A stretch of DNA of 64,000 bases from Streptomyces sp. MJM8645 (GCF_001625365.1 NZ_LJJF01000002.1:903501-967500); one strand, 5' to 3'; numbered from the stretch's first letter, positions 1 to 8,683 are shown. The notes: generated by a model not told the origin, from the letters alone. Translations and numbers: made by a program.

Positions 1-670
1 CGAAGGTCGCGGCCAGGTCGATCCGGTGGGGCGAGAACGGATCCGGACCGCGTTCGGCCCGTCGGCGGTAGGCGGCCTTGGCGGCGGTGCCCGCCTGCCA
101 GGGCTCGTCCGCCAGCACGTCCTCCAGGGCTCCGGTGCGCACGGTGCCGAGGGCGATCGGCTGGGTGGGGACGCAGGAGCGGCGGCCGAGGGCGAGCGGG
201 AAGGCGGGGCGGCGGATCGCCTCGGCGAGCGTCGCGACGAGGCCGGCCGGGCCCTGGACGGCGGCGACGAACACCGCGTCCTGGAGGTAGTAGCGGTGGG
301 TGACGTGGGTGTCCTTGGCCGGGGAGGTCGGCTTCTGGACGCCCTTGGCGTTGACGCCGCTCTGCGGCAGCGGGCGGCCCCGGTAGTCGCTGACGGTGTG
401 GTAGTCGCGCAGCAGCGTTCCGGGCTGGTCGATGCGCACGCCCAGGCGCAGGCCGACCAGGCCGGTGATGTCCGCTTCGCGGGGAAGTCCGGCGGCGGCG
501 GCGAGCAGGCCGACGACGCCGGACTTGGTCGGCTGGGGCGGGGTGTCGCGGCGGTTGAAGGCGCTGCGGTCGCCCCAGGACTGGAGCGGGCCGGCCAGGC
601 GCAGGACGAGGACCGCCTGGTCCTCGCCCTGCGGGTCCGGGGCCGGTACGGGGGTCGGGTCGGCGGGCAT
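1..670 (-). CDS. cas5e: Cas5e (CasD), type I-E Cascade subunit, 3' end outside window
   Basis: Cas5e caps the 5' handle of the crRNA in the Cascade surveillance complex. The visible 223 residues begin MPADPTPVPAP and then show the Cas5 signature: a first beta strand LVLRLAGPLQSWGDRSAF at about residues 20-38, the segment PTKSGVVGLLAAA at about 47-60, and the FPLALGRRSCVPTQP motif near residue 165, all typical of Cas5 of type I-E. The ATG overlaps the cas7 stop codon (TGATG), so the two genes are translationally coupled. The gene runs off the left edge. Position in the operon after cas7 is the standard I-E order, so cas6e, cas1 and cas2 would be expected beyond position 1 (inference). The family call is very sure. 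Confidence 0.95.
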   Translation of the reverse strand, partial: MPADPTPVPAPDPQGEDQAVLVLRLAGPLQSWGDRSAFNRRDTPPQPTKSGVVGLLAAAAGLPREADITGLVGLRLGVRIDQPGTLLRDYHTVSDYRGRPLPQSGVNAKGVQKPTSPAKDTHVTHRYYLQDAVFVAAVQGPAGLVATLAEAIRRPAFPLALGRRSCVPTQPIALGTVRTGALEDVLADEPWQAGTAAKAAYRRRAERGPDPFSPHRIDLAATF

Positions 671-1815
671 CAGTTGTCGTTCACCCGCTCGGTGAGGGCG
701 GTGCGCAGGCCGTCGCGCAGCTCGGTGAAGGTGCGGTTCGCGCCGAAGGCCTCCGCCAGCTGCTGCGCGGGCTCGTCGGCGCCGGTGTCTGCACCGAGGG
801 TGTGGCAGATGCCGACGTACAGCGGGCTGTCTCCCCACTGCTCGGTGGCGGTGGCGAACTCCACGGCGAGCCGGCGCGCGGACTCGGCGACGATGCCCCG
901 GCTCGCCGGGACGGGGTTCTCGTACGCGGACACGAGGTTCACGGGCTGGTCGGCGCGTACGACGACGGCCACCAGGCTGGGGCGGGTGCGGTGCGCGAAC
1001 GAGTTGCCGTAGCCGGTGGGCATGGACCGGGCGAAGGAGTCGACGAACAGGTCGACGGCGTCGACGGCGGCCTTGTCGTCGCCGAGGTTGCCGCGCAGCT
1101 GGTGCAGGCCCACGGTCGCGTAGCGGTAGAGGGTGGCGGAGTTGAAGCCGATGGTGCCGATCATGCCGGCGCCGGTCTCCTCGGCGGTGTTCTCGTCGTC
1201 TACAGCCGTGTAGTAGTCGAATTCGAGTTCGGCGGCGTGGGTGGAGATCGCGTGCGCCACCTGGGTGGCGGCGTCGACGTTCAGGCCGGGGATGTCGGCG
1301 ACCATCCGGCCGAAGAGCGCGACGTCGGCCGGGTGCCCGCTCTGCAACTGCTCCTTGACCGGCAGCGCCTTGACGGCCTCCTCCAATGCCTTGGCGTCGA
1401 GGGCGGCGAGGTCGGCGGCGGTGTCGGCGACCAGGTCGACGATGCCGTCCAGCTGGCGGCGCCCGTAGAAGAGGAGGTAGGCGGTGTCGCCCTCCTTCTT
1501 GCCGGCGGAGATCCCGGTCGACTTGATCAGGGCGTCGGCGATCCGCTGCGCGCCCTCGGCCTCGATGCCGGCACGCTCGGCGATGCCCTTGGCGAGCTGG
1601 GCGGCGATCCGCTTGGTGCGGGTGGCGAGGTCCTGCCGGTCGCGGCTATCGGCGAAGTGGATGCGGGTGGCGCGCTTCCAGGCCTGGGAGGAGACGCGCG
1701 AGCGGCGCTTGCCGCCGAAATACGCCTCCTTGGGGTTGCCGTTGTCGTCCCGGTTGAGGTTGCCCGGCGGGACGGTCTGCAGGATGTGGACGTCGATGTA
1801 GAGGCGGGCGGTCAT
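670..1815 (-). CDS. cas7e: Cas7e (CasC/Cse4), Cascade backbone subunit
   Basis: This 381-residue protein is the repeated backbone subunit that lines the crRNA in type I-E Cascade. It starts MTARLYIDVHILQTVPPGNLN, followed by the diagnostic NRDDNGNPKEAYFGGKRRSRVSSQAWKRATR stretch (here split for reading: NRDDNGNPKEAYFGG at ~20-34 and RSRVSSQAWKRATR at ~37-50). The C-terminal part has the GYGNSFAHRTRP segment found in Cas7e. The frame is open further upstream to 2283, but the ATG at 1815 is preceded by GAGGAG and matches the conserved N-terminus, so the longer reading is a shadow of cse2. A gap of 41 bp separates it from cse2. Length is normal for the family. Confidence 0.96.
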   Translation of the reverse strand: MTARLYIDVHILQTVPPGNLNRDDNGNPKEAYFGGKRRSRVSSQAWKRATRIHFADSRDRQDLATRTKRIAAQLAKGIAERAGIEAEGAQRIADALIKSTGISAGKKEGDTAYLLFYGRRQLDGIVDLVADTAADLAALDAKALEEAVKALPVKEQLQSGHPADVALFGRMVADIPGLNVDAATQVAHAISTHAAELEFDYYTAVDDENTAEETGAGMIGTIGFNSATLYRYATVGLHQLRGNLGDDKAAVDAVDLFVDSFARSMPTGYGNSFAHRTRPSLVAVVVRADQPVNLVSAYENPVPASRGIVAESARRLAVEFATATEQWGDSPLYVGICHTLGADTGADEPAQQLAEAFGANRTFTELRDGLRTALTERVNDN

Positions 1816-1856
1816 GCGCTTCTCCTCGGGGGTGGTGGTCCGGGTGTGTCGGGCGC

Positions 1857-2522
1857 TCAGTCGGTGGGCGTCTTGTCCTTCCACGCCTGGTAGCCGATCG
1901 CCCACTTGAGACGGACCTGCGGGCGCCGGTCCGTGCTGTGCCAGGCCTGGATGTCGGCCATCAGGTGGCTGTAGTCCAACGGCTGCGTGATGGAACGCAG
2001 TTGGGTGATCAGGCCACGCAGGTGGACCAGCAGCGCGGACACGCTGGTGGCGCCCGCGAGTTGCGCGACCCGGGTGTCGAGCGCCTCCTCGCTGACCTTG
2101 CCGCTGCGGCGCAGCACTCGCAGTGCCTCCCCGAGCTTGACGCCACGGCGGTGCATCGGCTTGGACTGGCTCTGCTGGTGCAGGCCGTAGAGAGCCAGCG
2201 CGGCGTGCTCGGCCTTCTGCTCGTCGGACACCTCGTCGCGCAGCGCGAGGACGTCGTTGACCTCGCAGCTGTAGAGCGGCCACATCTTGGGGCTGTCCAT
2301 GACCGGGCGCCCGAGGCCGGAGCGCAGGGCCGCCAGGTCCTCGCCGGGCGGCCGGCGTGGTTGCTTGGTGCGGGGGTCGTACCGCCAGTTGTGGTCGGGG
2401 CCGGTGAACTCGTCCCAGTACCGGCGCCGTCGGGCGGCGGCGGTGTTGCGCTCAGCGGGGGCGGCGTGCTCAGCGGGGGTGGCGTGCTCAGCGGCGGCGC
2501 CGGCGGTGTGCTCAGTCGTCAA
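1857..2522 (-). CDS. cse2: Cse2 (CasB), Cascade small subunit
   Basis: A 221-residue Cse2/CasB, the small alpha-helical subunit present in two copies in I-E Cascade that helps hold the displaced DNA strand. After an unusual Ala/Glu/His-rich N-terminal tail (repeats like AEHATPAEHAAPAE, residues ~10-25) comes RRRRYWDEFTGP and then the helical body, including ALALYGLHQQSQSKPMHR at ~107-124 and FARL-like LRGLITQLRS, and ends with IGYQAWKDKTPTD. The start is taken as TTG at 2522, overlapping the end of cse1 by 11 bp, because no ATG or GTG lies before the conserved part; the 25-residue tail may therefore be longer or shorter than drawn. Family call is firm from sequence and from its place between cse1 and cas7. 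Confidence 0.9.
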   Translation of the reverse strand: MTTEHTAGAAAEHATPAEHAAPAERNTAAARRRRYWDEFTGPDHNWRYDPRTKQPRRPPGEDLAALRSGLGRPVMDSPKMWPLYSCEVNDVLALRDEVSDEQKAEHAALALYGLHQQSQSKPMHRRGVKLGEALRVLRRSGKVSEEALDTRVAQLAGATSVSALLVHLRGLITQLRSITQPLDYSHLMADIQAWHSTDRRPQVRLKWAIGYQAWKDKTPTD

Positions 2523-4230
2523 AGTCCGCTCCGGGGTCGTGGTCGAGGGCGGGGCCGGTCTCGGCCGCCCGCGCGGCGGCCGCTTCCCGTACGGCGTCGG
2601 CGTACCGGGGAAGGATCTCGTCGAGCCGGCGCCGGAAGTTGGCGCCCGCGGTGCCGAGCCGGTAGGTCTGCGTCTTGCCCGCCTTGCCGCCCTGGCTGAT
2701 CGTGCGGCCGCCGAAGGTGGTGGCGGGTGCGGCCAGCAGGAGCGTGTTCGCCACGTCCCACGCCTGGCGGTGGGCGAGTTGTTCCCAGGCGAGCCGGCCC
2801 CGCTCCAGGGCCTCGTCGTCCGCGCCGGCGGTGCAGACGCCGGCGAGCAGGCGGCGCACCAGGGGGTCGAGGGTGTGCAGGAGGAGTTCGCCCGGTCGCT
2901 GGCCCTTGTCCCAGGGGATGGGGTCCGTTCCGGCGGCCCGGCGCAGGTCGGCGGAGAGGTTGCTGACGGCCTGGGCGAGTCGTTCCGCCTGCTCGGCGAC
3001 GTCCAGGAGGAGCAGCTGGGCCTCGCTGTCCTGCTGGAGGGCGAGCAGCGGCAGGGGGATGGCGTCGTGGATGACGTCCTCGACGATCGCGGACTGGGTG
3101 CCGTAGACCATGCCGAAGGTCTCGACCTGCAGCGGGTAGTCGGCGGGGAGTCGGTCGTCCTCTTGCAGGGCGCTGATCTGGTCGAGCAGGATGCTGGTCT
3201 CGAAGCCGCCGTCGGGGCCCTGGCGAGTGGGCGTGAGAAGGGCCTCCAGACCGCGCCAGGCGGCCTTGCCCTGGGTGTGGCGGCGCGGCCTGCGCTCGGG
3301 CAGGGCGGAGGCGGACTTCTTGGCGGGGGCGGTGAAGGTCCAGGCGGTGTGGGGCTCCTGCTCGGGCATGGGCGTCAGCCGGTCCCCCGCGCTGATGACG
3401 ACCCGGGCCACCTTCAGCTGCCCGGCCTCGTCCTGGTGCGGGATGAGGCGGATCCGCCGGGCCTGCCAGGTCCACAGGTCGAGGAGGCCTTCGGCCGCGC
3501 GGGGCTGCCAGGCGGGGCCGTGCGGGCCGCGTCTCCACTGCGGGAGGCCGAGGTTGTCGGGCGGGGTGAGCGGAAGGTTCAGCAGGAGGGTCTCGTACAG
3601 GGTGCGCCCGGTGGGGATGATGACGCCGAGCTGGCCGAGCGGGCCGGTGGGGTTCCCGGTCGTCTTGCCCGCCTTGACCTGGTCATCGCCGACGACGCCG
3701 GTCTTGATCGCCGCGGTGTCCCAGCAGTGGGCGTGCACGAGCCAGTGGGCGGCCTGGGCCGGCGTCAGGTCGAGCGGGTCCGCGTCGGTACGGGTGCCGA
3801 ACAGCGGGACGTTGTTGCCGCTCGCCGCGGTCGCCACCAGGGCGGCGGAGCCCTTCGTCTCGTCCTTGGCGGTGCGCAGCCCGGCGACCTGCCCGAACGG
3901 GGCGGCGGGGTCGAAGAGGTCGAACTTCGCCCGGTGATCGGCGAGGTAGGTCTCCAGGCTGCCCAGCTCGTCCTTCGTGAATCCGCCGCTCTCCCGGGTG
4001 AGCCGCTCACCCTTCTCCCCGGGGTTCTGGGGCGCGCCGGTGGCGTCGGCGACGACGGGCAGCAGGACCTGGCGCAGGACGGCCGGCAGCTGCGTGGAGA
4101 ACTCGACGACGAGGCCCTCGAACTCGTGGGCCCGGGCCAGGGCCCCAGCGATCCCCACCTGCACGGGGGGCCCGCCACCGACGGGTCGTACCGTCAGCCA
4201 CGGTTCGTCGACAAGGTTGTACCCAGGCAC
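2512..4230 (-). CDS. cse1: Cse1 (CasA/Cas8e), Cascade large subunit
   Basis: The large subunit of I-E Cascade, which reads the PAM and recruits Cas3. It opens with YNLVDEPWLTVRPVGG, the conserved Cse1 start, and continues with LGSLETYLADHRAKFDLFDP, a HWLVHAHCWDTAAIK helix, the LYETLLLNLPL region and a C-terminal four-helix bundle. I place the start at GTG 4230 (572 residues) because GGGAG lies 8 bp before it; a TTG at 4245 would add five residues. The gene is separated from cas3 upstream by 210 bp that contain an orphan CRISPR-like repeat. It overlaps cse2 by 11 bp, so cse1-cse2-cas7-cas5 form one transcription unit. Length is normal for an actinobacterial Cse1. Confidence 0.94.
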   Translation of the reverse strand: MPGYNLVDEPWLTVRPVGGGPPVQVGIAGALARAHEFEGLVVEFSTQLPAVLRQVLLPVVADATGAPQNPGEKGERLTRESGGFTKDELGSLETYLADHRAKFDLFDPAAPFGQVAGLRTAKDETKGSAALVATAASGNNVPLFGTRTDADPLDLTPAQAAHWLVHAHCWDTAAIKTGVVGDDQVKAGKTTGNPTGPLGQLGVIIPTGRTLYETLLLNLPLTPPDNLGLPQWRRGPHGPAWQPRAAEGLLDLWTWQARRIRLIPHQDEAGQLKVARVVISAGDRLTPMPEQEPHTAWTFTAPAKKSASALPERRPRRHTQGKAAWRGLEALLTPTRQGPDGGFETSILLDQISALQEDDRLPADYPLQVETFGMVYGTQSAIVEDVIHDAIPLPLLALQQDSEAQLLLLDVAEQAERLAQAVSNLSADLRRAAGTDPIPWDKGQRPGELLLHTLDPLVRRLLAGVCTAGADDEALERGRLAWEQLAHRQAWDVANTLLLAAPATTFGGRTISQGGKAGKTQTYRLGTAGANFRRRLDEILPRYADAVREAAAARAAETGPALDHDPGADFDD

Positions 4231-4390
4231 GCGCTGATCTCCCAACTAGCCATGTTTAGCTTGTTGCTGGTTCATCGTGGCACCGGCGGATGCCTGTTGT
4301 GGGGTGAATGCTTGAATTGCCCCCGGCCCCGCCTGCTTTGGTGCGCGGGGATGGCCCGTGGCCATGTTTTCCGGCCCTGGTCGGCCGCAA

Positions 4391-4418
4391 GTCGGCCCCG
4401 CGGTCGCGGGGTTGAGGG
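4391..4418 (+). repeat. Orphan degenerate CRISPR repeat between cas3 and cse1
   Basis: The first 21 bases match the array repeat with one change (GTCGGCCCCGCGGTCGCGGG against GTCGGCCCCGCGCTCGCGGG), then the 3' handle decays to GTTGAGGG. It is in the same orientation as the three arrays. About 69 bp upstream, near 4324, CGGCCCCGC followed by GCGCGGGGAT may be a second, broken copy. The rest of the 210-bp intergenic stretch (4231-4440) holds no supportable gene. Confidence 0.6.
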
Positions 4419-4440
4419 GGTGGGGCGACGCCTGTTCGAC

Positions 4441-7401
4441 TCACCCCCTCGCCTTTATCGGTACTGGGGCGCGCTGGGGCCCTCCGCTCACCACGAGGCC
4501 GAGCAGGTCGTCGTAGCGCAGTTGGAAGTCACCGAGGGCGGCGTCCCCGCGCTCGTCGAGTTCGAGGGCCAGGCTGTATCGCAGCCATGGATGGTCGCGC
4601 CAGCCCGACAGCGGACCGAGCGCCTGCTCGGCGACCATTGTCAGTTTGGTGGGCAGGCGCACCGTCCCGGAGAGCACGTCGTCCACCATCTCGGCCGCGA
4701 CCGTCCCGTTGGGGCCGAGCTTGCGGCCCGTCATCGCGTGGAAGTCTTCCCCGGTGCGGCACATCAGCACGACCTCGACGCTCCGGTCCCCGTCCCGGAC
4801 GAGTGCCTCGAACTGCCCCTCTGCCAGCGTGCCGTGGGCTCCGTAGTGCAGACCGGCCAGAGTCTGCGAACCGTGTTCCCCGGCGCGGGTCAGGACGTAC
4901 TGGGCGGCTTCCTCGCGGCGTTTGGCCTGCCGCTTCTCCCAGTCCTGTCGCGCCTGCGCCTCGGCCTCGGCCCACTCCGCCGGGACGACGGGATCGGTGC
5001 CGTAGACCCGGGCGACCAGGTCCGGCACCTGGCCTGGGATGCTCCACGCGCCTGCGTCGGCCTTCGCCGCCCGTTCGACCTCGGCGGCCGTGCGCAGCAG
5101 GAGGTAGCGGCCGTAGATCCCCTCGGAGTCGCGCAGGATCTGCGGCACGCCGTCGTCGTCGAGGCGGATACCGGTGATGACAACGGTGGGCCGGGACAGC
5201 CGGCGGGGGCGCTGCACGCCGTCGTGGCGGTGGAGGCGTCCGATGCGCTGGAGGAGCAGGTCCATCGGAGCGAGGTCGGTGATCAGCAGATCGGCGTCGA
5301 CGTCGAAGGACTGCTCCGCGAGCTGGGTCGCGACGACGATCATCCTGCCGGGACGCCCGGATCCCTCGGCCGGTGGTCCGAGGAGCTTCAGCACCTCCTG
5401 CGTACGGTCCGCCCGGTGGCCGGCGTGCAGGCGCCCGTGCAGGAGCCGGACATCAGCGCCGAACTCCTTGCGGAGGGCCTCGAACGTGGACTGGGCGCGG
5501 GCCACGGTGTTCCGGATGACCAGCACGCACCCGCCGTCGACCAGCCGCTCCCTCAGATAGTCGACCACGGCGGCATCCTGCGCGACTTGGGCGTCGGTCC
5601 GCGTCAGCTGTTCATCGAGCACCTCGACCCGCACCTGAAGGTCCTCACGCCAGGATGCGGTGCTCTCCACCAGCACTTCCGGCCGCCCGTCCGGCCCCGC
5701 CCAGGCCGCCGTGACGCTCGGATAGCCCTCCGGCTCGGGCAGCTCCGGGGCCGCCGAGGCCTCCGCCGAGGCCTCCGCCGACTGCGTACCGGCCAGGTAG
5801 GCGGCGACCAGACGACGCCGCTGCTCCGGCGGCAGCGTCGCCGACAGCAGCACCACCGGCACGCCGGCCTGCCCGAGCCACCACAGGCCCTCCAGCAGGA
5901 ACTGCGACATGTAGACGTCGGCGGCGTGGACCTCGTCGAGGATCACGACCTTGCCCACCAGGCCGGCCATCCGCAGCATCACGTGCTTGGTACGGGTCGC
6001 GGCGTACAGGAGCTGGTCGATGGTGCCGACCGCGAACGGGCTCAGCAACCCCCGGCGGCGGCCGAGGAACCACTCGGCGGGGGCCCGGCGCTCCCCGTCC
6101 GTGCAGCCGTCGAAGCAGTCGGTCTGCATACCGAACTCGTCCTCCCCCACTGAAGCGAAGGGGTCGTCGGCGTCCTGCCCCCACTCCCCCGCGCCCTCCA
6201 GCAGGCCGCGCCACTCCTTGTTGAACATCCGCTTGCCGTGCAGCAGCGCGACCTGGCCCTCCAGCCCGTCGCCGACCTCGCGCAGCCACGACCGGACCTG
6301 GGTGAACATCGGGTCCGCCGTCGCCTGGGTCGGCATGCCCAGGAACGCCCCGTCCGCACCGTGACGCGCTGCCAGCAGCTCGGCCGCCGCCAGCGCCGCC
6401 TTCGTCTTCCCCTCCCCCATCGGCGCCTCGACGATCACCAGACCGGGCCCGCCCATCCGACGCACCGCGTCGAGGACCAACTCCTGCGAAGGCCTGGTCC
6501 CGTGGCCGAACCGGTCCCGGAACGTCTCCGGGCCGGGCGCCGCCAACGCCCCCCATCCACCGCGCAGTTCGAGCCTCGACCACGCCGCCGTGGCCCGCCT
6601 CCGCGCTTGATGCAACGTCACCTTCGCCAGATCGGACACACCCGTGAAGTGCCGCTCGTCGCTGGCGATCCAGTCCGCCATCACCACGAAACCGGACAGC
6701 TGAAGCTGCGCCGCCCGACTCGGCACCAGCACCGGCTCCACCGCGGCCAGCGGCGACTCCCCCTCATAGCCGAGCTCCCGCGAGAACACCTCCACCAGCG
6801 CCGACTGAGCCAGCTTCCAGGGGCGGCTGCTACCTTGCAGCTTTTCGTTCTTCTTCGGCGGACTCAGCTGCCCCAGCGTCGGAATCAGCCCGTGGTGGCC
6901 GGCGACCAGCGGCCAGACCCAACCGACCTGCTCCTGCGACCACTTCGCTTTGGTGAGCAACGCCCTCAGCACCCGGCCACCGGCCTTGTCATGCCGCCAA
7001 GACGAGCCCTTCACCGCGTACTTGTCCCAGGTGAGCCCCGCTTGACGGACCGCGGCCTCGCCGGCGGCATCGAGATGCTGAAACGCCGGGGTGGCCTTGC
7101 CACAGTCATGAATCCCGCACAACCAGGCGAACAGACGCCGCCCCTTACCCGCACCCCCCGCCAGAGCGTCCAGACGCCACCGCGTCACCGGCGGCAGGTA
7201 GCGGTCCCAGACAATCTCGGCCACCGCCGCAGTGTCCAGCATGTGCGACAGCAGAAGGTTGGCCGTCCCCCCAGCCCGCCCGGCAGACTTACCCCACAGC
7301 GCACCCAGCCACCCCCTGACCTCGGGCGGGTACCACTGCCAACGACCCTCAACCATCGTCTCAACCTCCACGTGCAGATACGCTTCGAGAGCGTAGGACA
7401 C
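4441..7401 (-). CDS. cas3: Cas3, HD nuclease-helicase of type I-E
   Basis: Cas3 is the effector nuclease-helicase recruited by Cascade to degrade target DNA. The 986-residue protein has an N-terminal HD nuclease domain (LWGKSA at ~35-40, SHMLDTAAVA at ~52-61, the HD pair in GIHDCGKA at residues 98-99, HHG at 169-171), then an SF2 helicase: Walker A APMGEGKTKAA at ~326-336, DEVH box at 489-492, LLSATLP at ~520-526, and motif VI QRIGRLHRHDG near 715. The start is GTG at 7401; ATG at 7356 (residue 16) is an alternative with good homology downstream. It is transcribed away from array 1, whose leader lies just upstream. A truncated copy of its first ~45 codons sits before array 2. All catalytic motifs seen are intact, so it should be functional. 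Confidence 0.95.
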   Translation of the reverse strand: MSYALEAYLHVEVETMVEGRWQWYPPEVRGWLGALWGKSAGRAGGTANLLLSHMLDTAAVAEIVWDRYLPPVTRWRLDALAGGAGKGRRLFAWLCGIHDCGKATPAFQHLDAAGEAAVRQAGLTWDKYAVKGSSWRHDKAGGRVLRALLTKAKWSQEQVGWVWPLVAGHHGLIPTLGQLSPPKKNEKLQGSSRPWKLAQSALVEVFSRELGYEGESPLAAVEPVLVPSRAAQLQLSGFVVMADWIASDERHFTGVSDLAKVTLHQARRRATAAWSRLELRGGWGALAAPGPETFRDRFGHGTRPSQELVLDAVRRMGGPGLVIVEAPMGEGKTKAALAAAELLAARHGADGAFLGMPTQATADPMFTQVRSWLREVGDGLEGQVALLHGKRMFNKEWRGLLEGAGEWGQDADDPFASVGEDEFGMQTDCFDGCTDGERRAPAEWFLGRRRGLLSPFAVGTIDQLLYAATRTKHVMLRMAGLVGKVVILDEVHAADVYMSQFLLEGLWWLGQAGVPVVLLSATLPPEQRRRLVAAYLAGTQSAEASAEASAAPELPEPEGYPSVTAAWAGPDGRPEVLVESTASWREDLQVRVEVLDEQLTRTDAQVAQDAAVVDYLRERLVDGGCVLVIRNTVARAQSTFEALRKEFGADVRLLHGRLHAGHRADRTQEVLKLLGPPAEGSGRPGRMIVVATQLAEQSFDVDADLLITDLAPMDLLLQRIGRLHRHDGVQRPRRLSRPTVVITGIRLDDDGVPQILRDSEGIYGRYLLLRTAAEVERAAKADAGAWSIPGQVPDLVARVYGTDPVVPAEWAEAEAQARQDWEKRQAKRREEAAQYVLTRAGEHGSQTLAGLHYGAHGTLAEGQFEALVRDGDRSVEVVLMCRTGEDFHAMTGRKLGPNGTVAAEMVDDVLSGTVRLPTKLTMVAEQALGPLSGWRDHPWLRYSLALELDERGDAALGDFQLRYDDLLGLVVSGGPQRAPVPIKARG

Positions 7402-7527
7402 GGCACTGACAACTCGCCTCGGAGCAAAGAAATATGACGGTCATACATCGAATCCCCTCCGGGCTGCCATCCGATCGAACTGAATCAATCAGGCCCTTCT
7501 GCCGCTAATCACCGCAGGTCAGAAAGC
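7402..7527 (+). promoter_or_regulatory. CRISPR leader of array 1 and divergent cas3 promoter region
   Basis: This relatively A+T-rich stretch directly precedes the first perfect repeat. Blocks GATCGAACTGAATCAATCAG and CGCTAATCACCGCAGGTCAG are repeated nearly base for base before array 2, which marks them as leader rather than random spacer DNA. It must hold the array promoter (rightward) and probably a cas3 promoter (leftward). Confidence 0.8.
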
Positions 7528-7739
7528 ATCGGCCCCGCGCTCGCGGGGATTGCTCCTGCCCGGGCCGTCGTCGTTGGCCCTGCCAGTAATCGGCCCCGCG
7601 CTCGCGGGGATTGCTCGTGAGCGGGCCAAGGCGGCCGAGCTGACGGCGGGTCGGCCCCGCGCTCGCGGGGATTGCTCCGACTTCATGCTCCACATCCAGG
7701 CGACCTTCGGGTCGGCCCCGCGCTCGCGGGGATTGCTCC
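7528..7739 (+). CRISPR. CRISPR array 1, four 29-nt repeats, type I-E
   Basis: Four repeats start at 7528, 7589, 7650 and 7711 with a constant 61-bp period, so 29-bp repeats and 32-bp spacers. The repeat is R-TCGG, then the palindromic stem CCCCGCG-CTCG-CGGGG, then the handle ATTGCTCC, aligned base for base in layout with the E. coli I-E repeat, whose 8-nt handle follows the same stem. This fixes the crRNA strand as plus. The repeats are almost identical (only the first base A/G and last base C/G vary). The array ends at 7739 without a fifth repeat. Confidence 0.97.
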
Positions 7740-7826
7740 GGCCTCGACCCGCCCACGCTCGACCAGCTCAGCGCGATCGCCCGCGCGATCGGGATCCCGC
7801 TCTGGCGCCTGTTCCTCGACGAGTAG
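7740..7826 (+). pseudogene. C-terminal fragment of an XRE-type HTH protein abutting array 1
   Basis: Directly after the last repeat an open frame reads GLDPPTLDQLSAIARAIGIP followed by LWRLFLDE and a stop. This is the shape of the last helices of a Cro/C1-type (XRE) helix-turn-helix domain (LxxIARAxGxPLWRLF). It is much longer than a 32-bp spacer, so it is not simply spacer 4. No start or first half is present; the array end has replaced it. Identification rests on a short stretch and is tentative. Confidence 0.4.
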
Positions 7827-7864
7827 CACTGGCCGGCCGCACCACCGTACGGCCGACCGGGGAG

Positions 7865-8131
7865 TCACTTCTCGGGGTTCGGCGGCGGGTCGGCCGGCGG
7901 CGGCGGGGTCTTCGGTGCCGCCGGCGGTGCCTTCGGGCCACCGATTCCGCCCGAACCGCCACTGGGGTCCTTCTGCGGGGTCATGTCGTCCTCCTCGATC
8001 TCCTCGTCCGCCGGGATCGGGATCTCGCCCGGCGGCGGCATCAGGGGGTGCCGCCCGCGGTTTGGGCCCGCGGTCTCACGGCGGCCCCGACTCCAAGCAC
8101 CCTGGCGTTTAGGGGGGATGGTGGCGCTCAT
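7865..8131 (-). CDS. Small acidic and proline-rich protein, unknown
   Basis: An 88-residue ORF starting MSATIPPKRQGAWSRGRR with GAGAGGA eight bases before the ATG. The middle is acidic (PADEEIEEDD), followed by a Gly-rich patch and a Pro-rich tail (PPAAPKTPPPPADPPPNPEK). No domain or signal peptide is visible and low complexity suggests it is disordered. It is the last of three minus-strand genes (cutA, a zinc-ribbon-like gene, this one) between CRISPR arrays 1 and 2. A leader-core peptide (RiPP precursor) is conceivable but no maturation enzyme is nearby, so I do not claim it. Confidence 0.5.
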   Translation of the reverse strand: MSATIPPKRQGAWSRGRRETAGPNRGRHPLMPPPGEIPIPADEEIEEDDMTPQKDPSGGSGGIGGPKAPPAAPKTPPPPADPPPNPEK

Positions 8132-8177
8132 GGTGTCCTCTCTGTGACTGTCCTGCCGGGTCACCCATGATGGGGCC

Positions 8178-8513
8178 TCAGCCCCACCCGTTGCCGAACG
8201 TCCCCACCGGATGGCCGAGGTCCGCACACGGCGCACAGATCACCCGCGAGTACAGCACCGCGGGGCCGCGCACGATTGACTCGACACCGCCCGGCAGCGA
8301 CGCCGAACCCGCCGGAGACCCTCGGGTCGAACAGGTCCGAGTCGCTCGGGCCTCGGTGTAGCAGGACCAGCAGACGACTCGGCGCGGGTCTTCGGTCAGC
8401 AGCGCCATGGGCTGGATGCTGGTCAGGTGCGCGCAGAGCCGCAGCGTGCCGTCTTGCCGGGCCTGGTCCATGGTGGTGGTGGCGTCTCGCACCCACTGGC
8501 TGGCCTCCTCCAT
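8178..8513 (-). CDS. Putative zinc-ribbon protein, unknown function
   Basis: A 111-residue protein, MEEASQWVRDATTTMDQAR then two Cys-x2-Cys pairs, CWSC at ~48-51 and CAPC at ~92-95, spaced as in a zinc ribbon, plus a lone Cys in LRLCAHL. No known family is recognised. The reading frame stays open for a further 60 codons upstream (to the end of cutA) with coding-like sequence (helical, Ala- and Ser-rich), but holds no ATG or GTG there; an AAGGAGG stands five bases before an ATC codon at about 8657, so the protein may once have been longer. It lies 47 bp upstream of the small Pro-rich gene and just downstream of cutA. Confidence 0.5.
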   Translation of the reverse strand: MEEASQWVRDATTTMDQARQDGTLRLCAHLTSIQPMALLTEDPRRVVCWSCYTEARATRTCSTRGSPAGSASLPGGVESIVRGPAVLYSRVICAPCADLGHPVGTFGNGWG

Positions 8514-8683
8514 GGGGACCGCTCCGGCCTGTCGGACGCCGGCCTCCGCGAGCAGCCTGTCCGTGTGGGCCGCGCTCGCGCTGGCCTGGTCCCACAGGGA
8601 GGTGAGGGCCGACCAGCTCCCGGCATCGTCGGCGGCCCAGGCCTTTCGAGACGAGATCCGGGCCTCCTTGAAGTAACTGCCGA

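Noticed and set aside
26..1012. Long plus-strand open frames opposite cas5, cas7, cse1 and cas3 (e.g. 26-1012, 802-1893, 2287-6153)
   Set aside because: They are antisense shadows of clear cas genes, are Gly/Arg/Ala-rich and match no family.
7505..7756. Repeat-containing ORFs with GADxx-RARG-type peptides in the CRISPR arrays
   Set aside because: They are translations of the 61-bp repeat-spacer period, not proteins.
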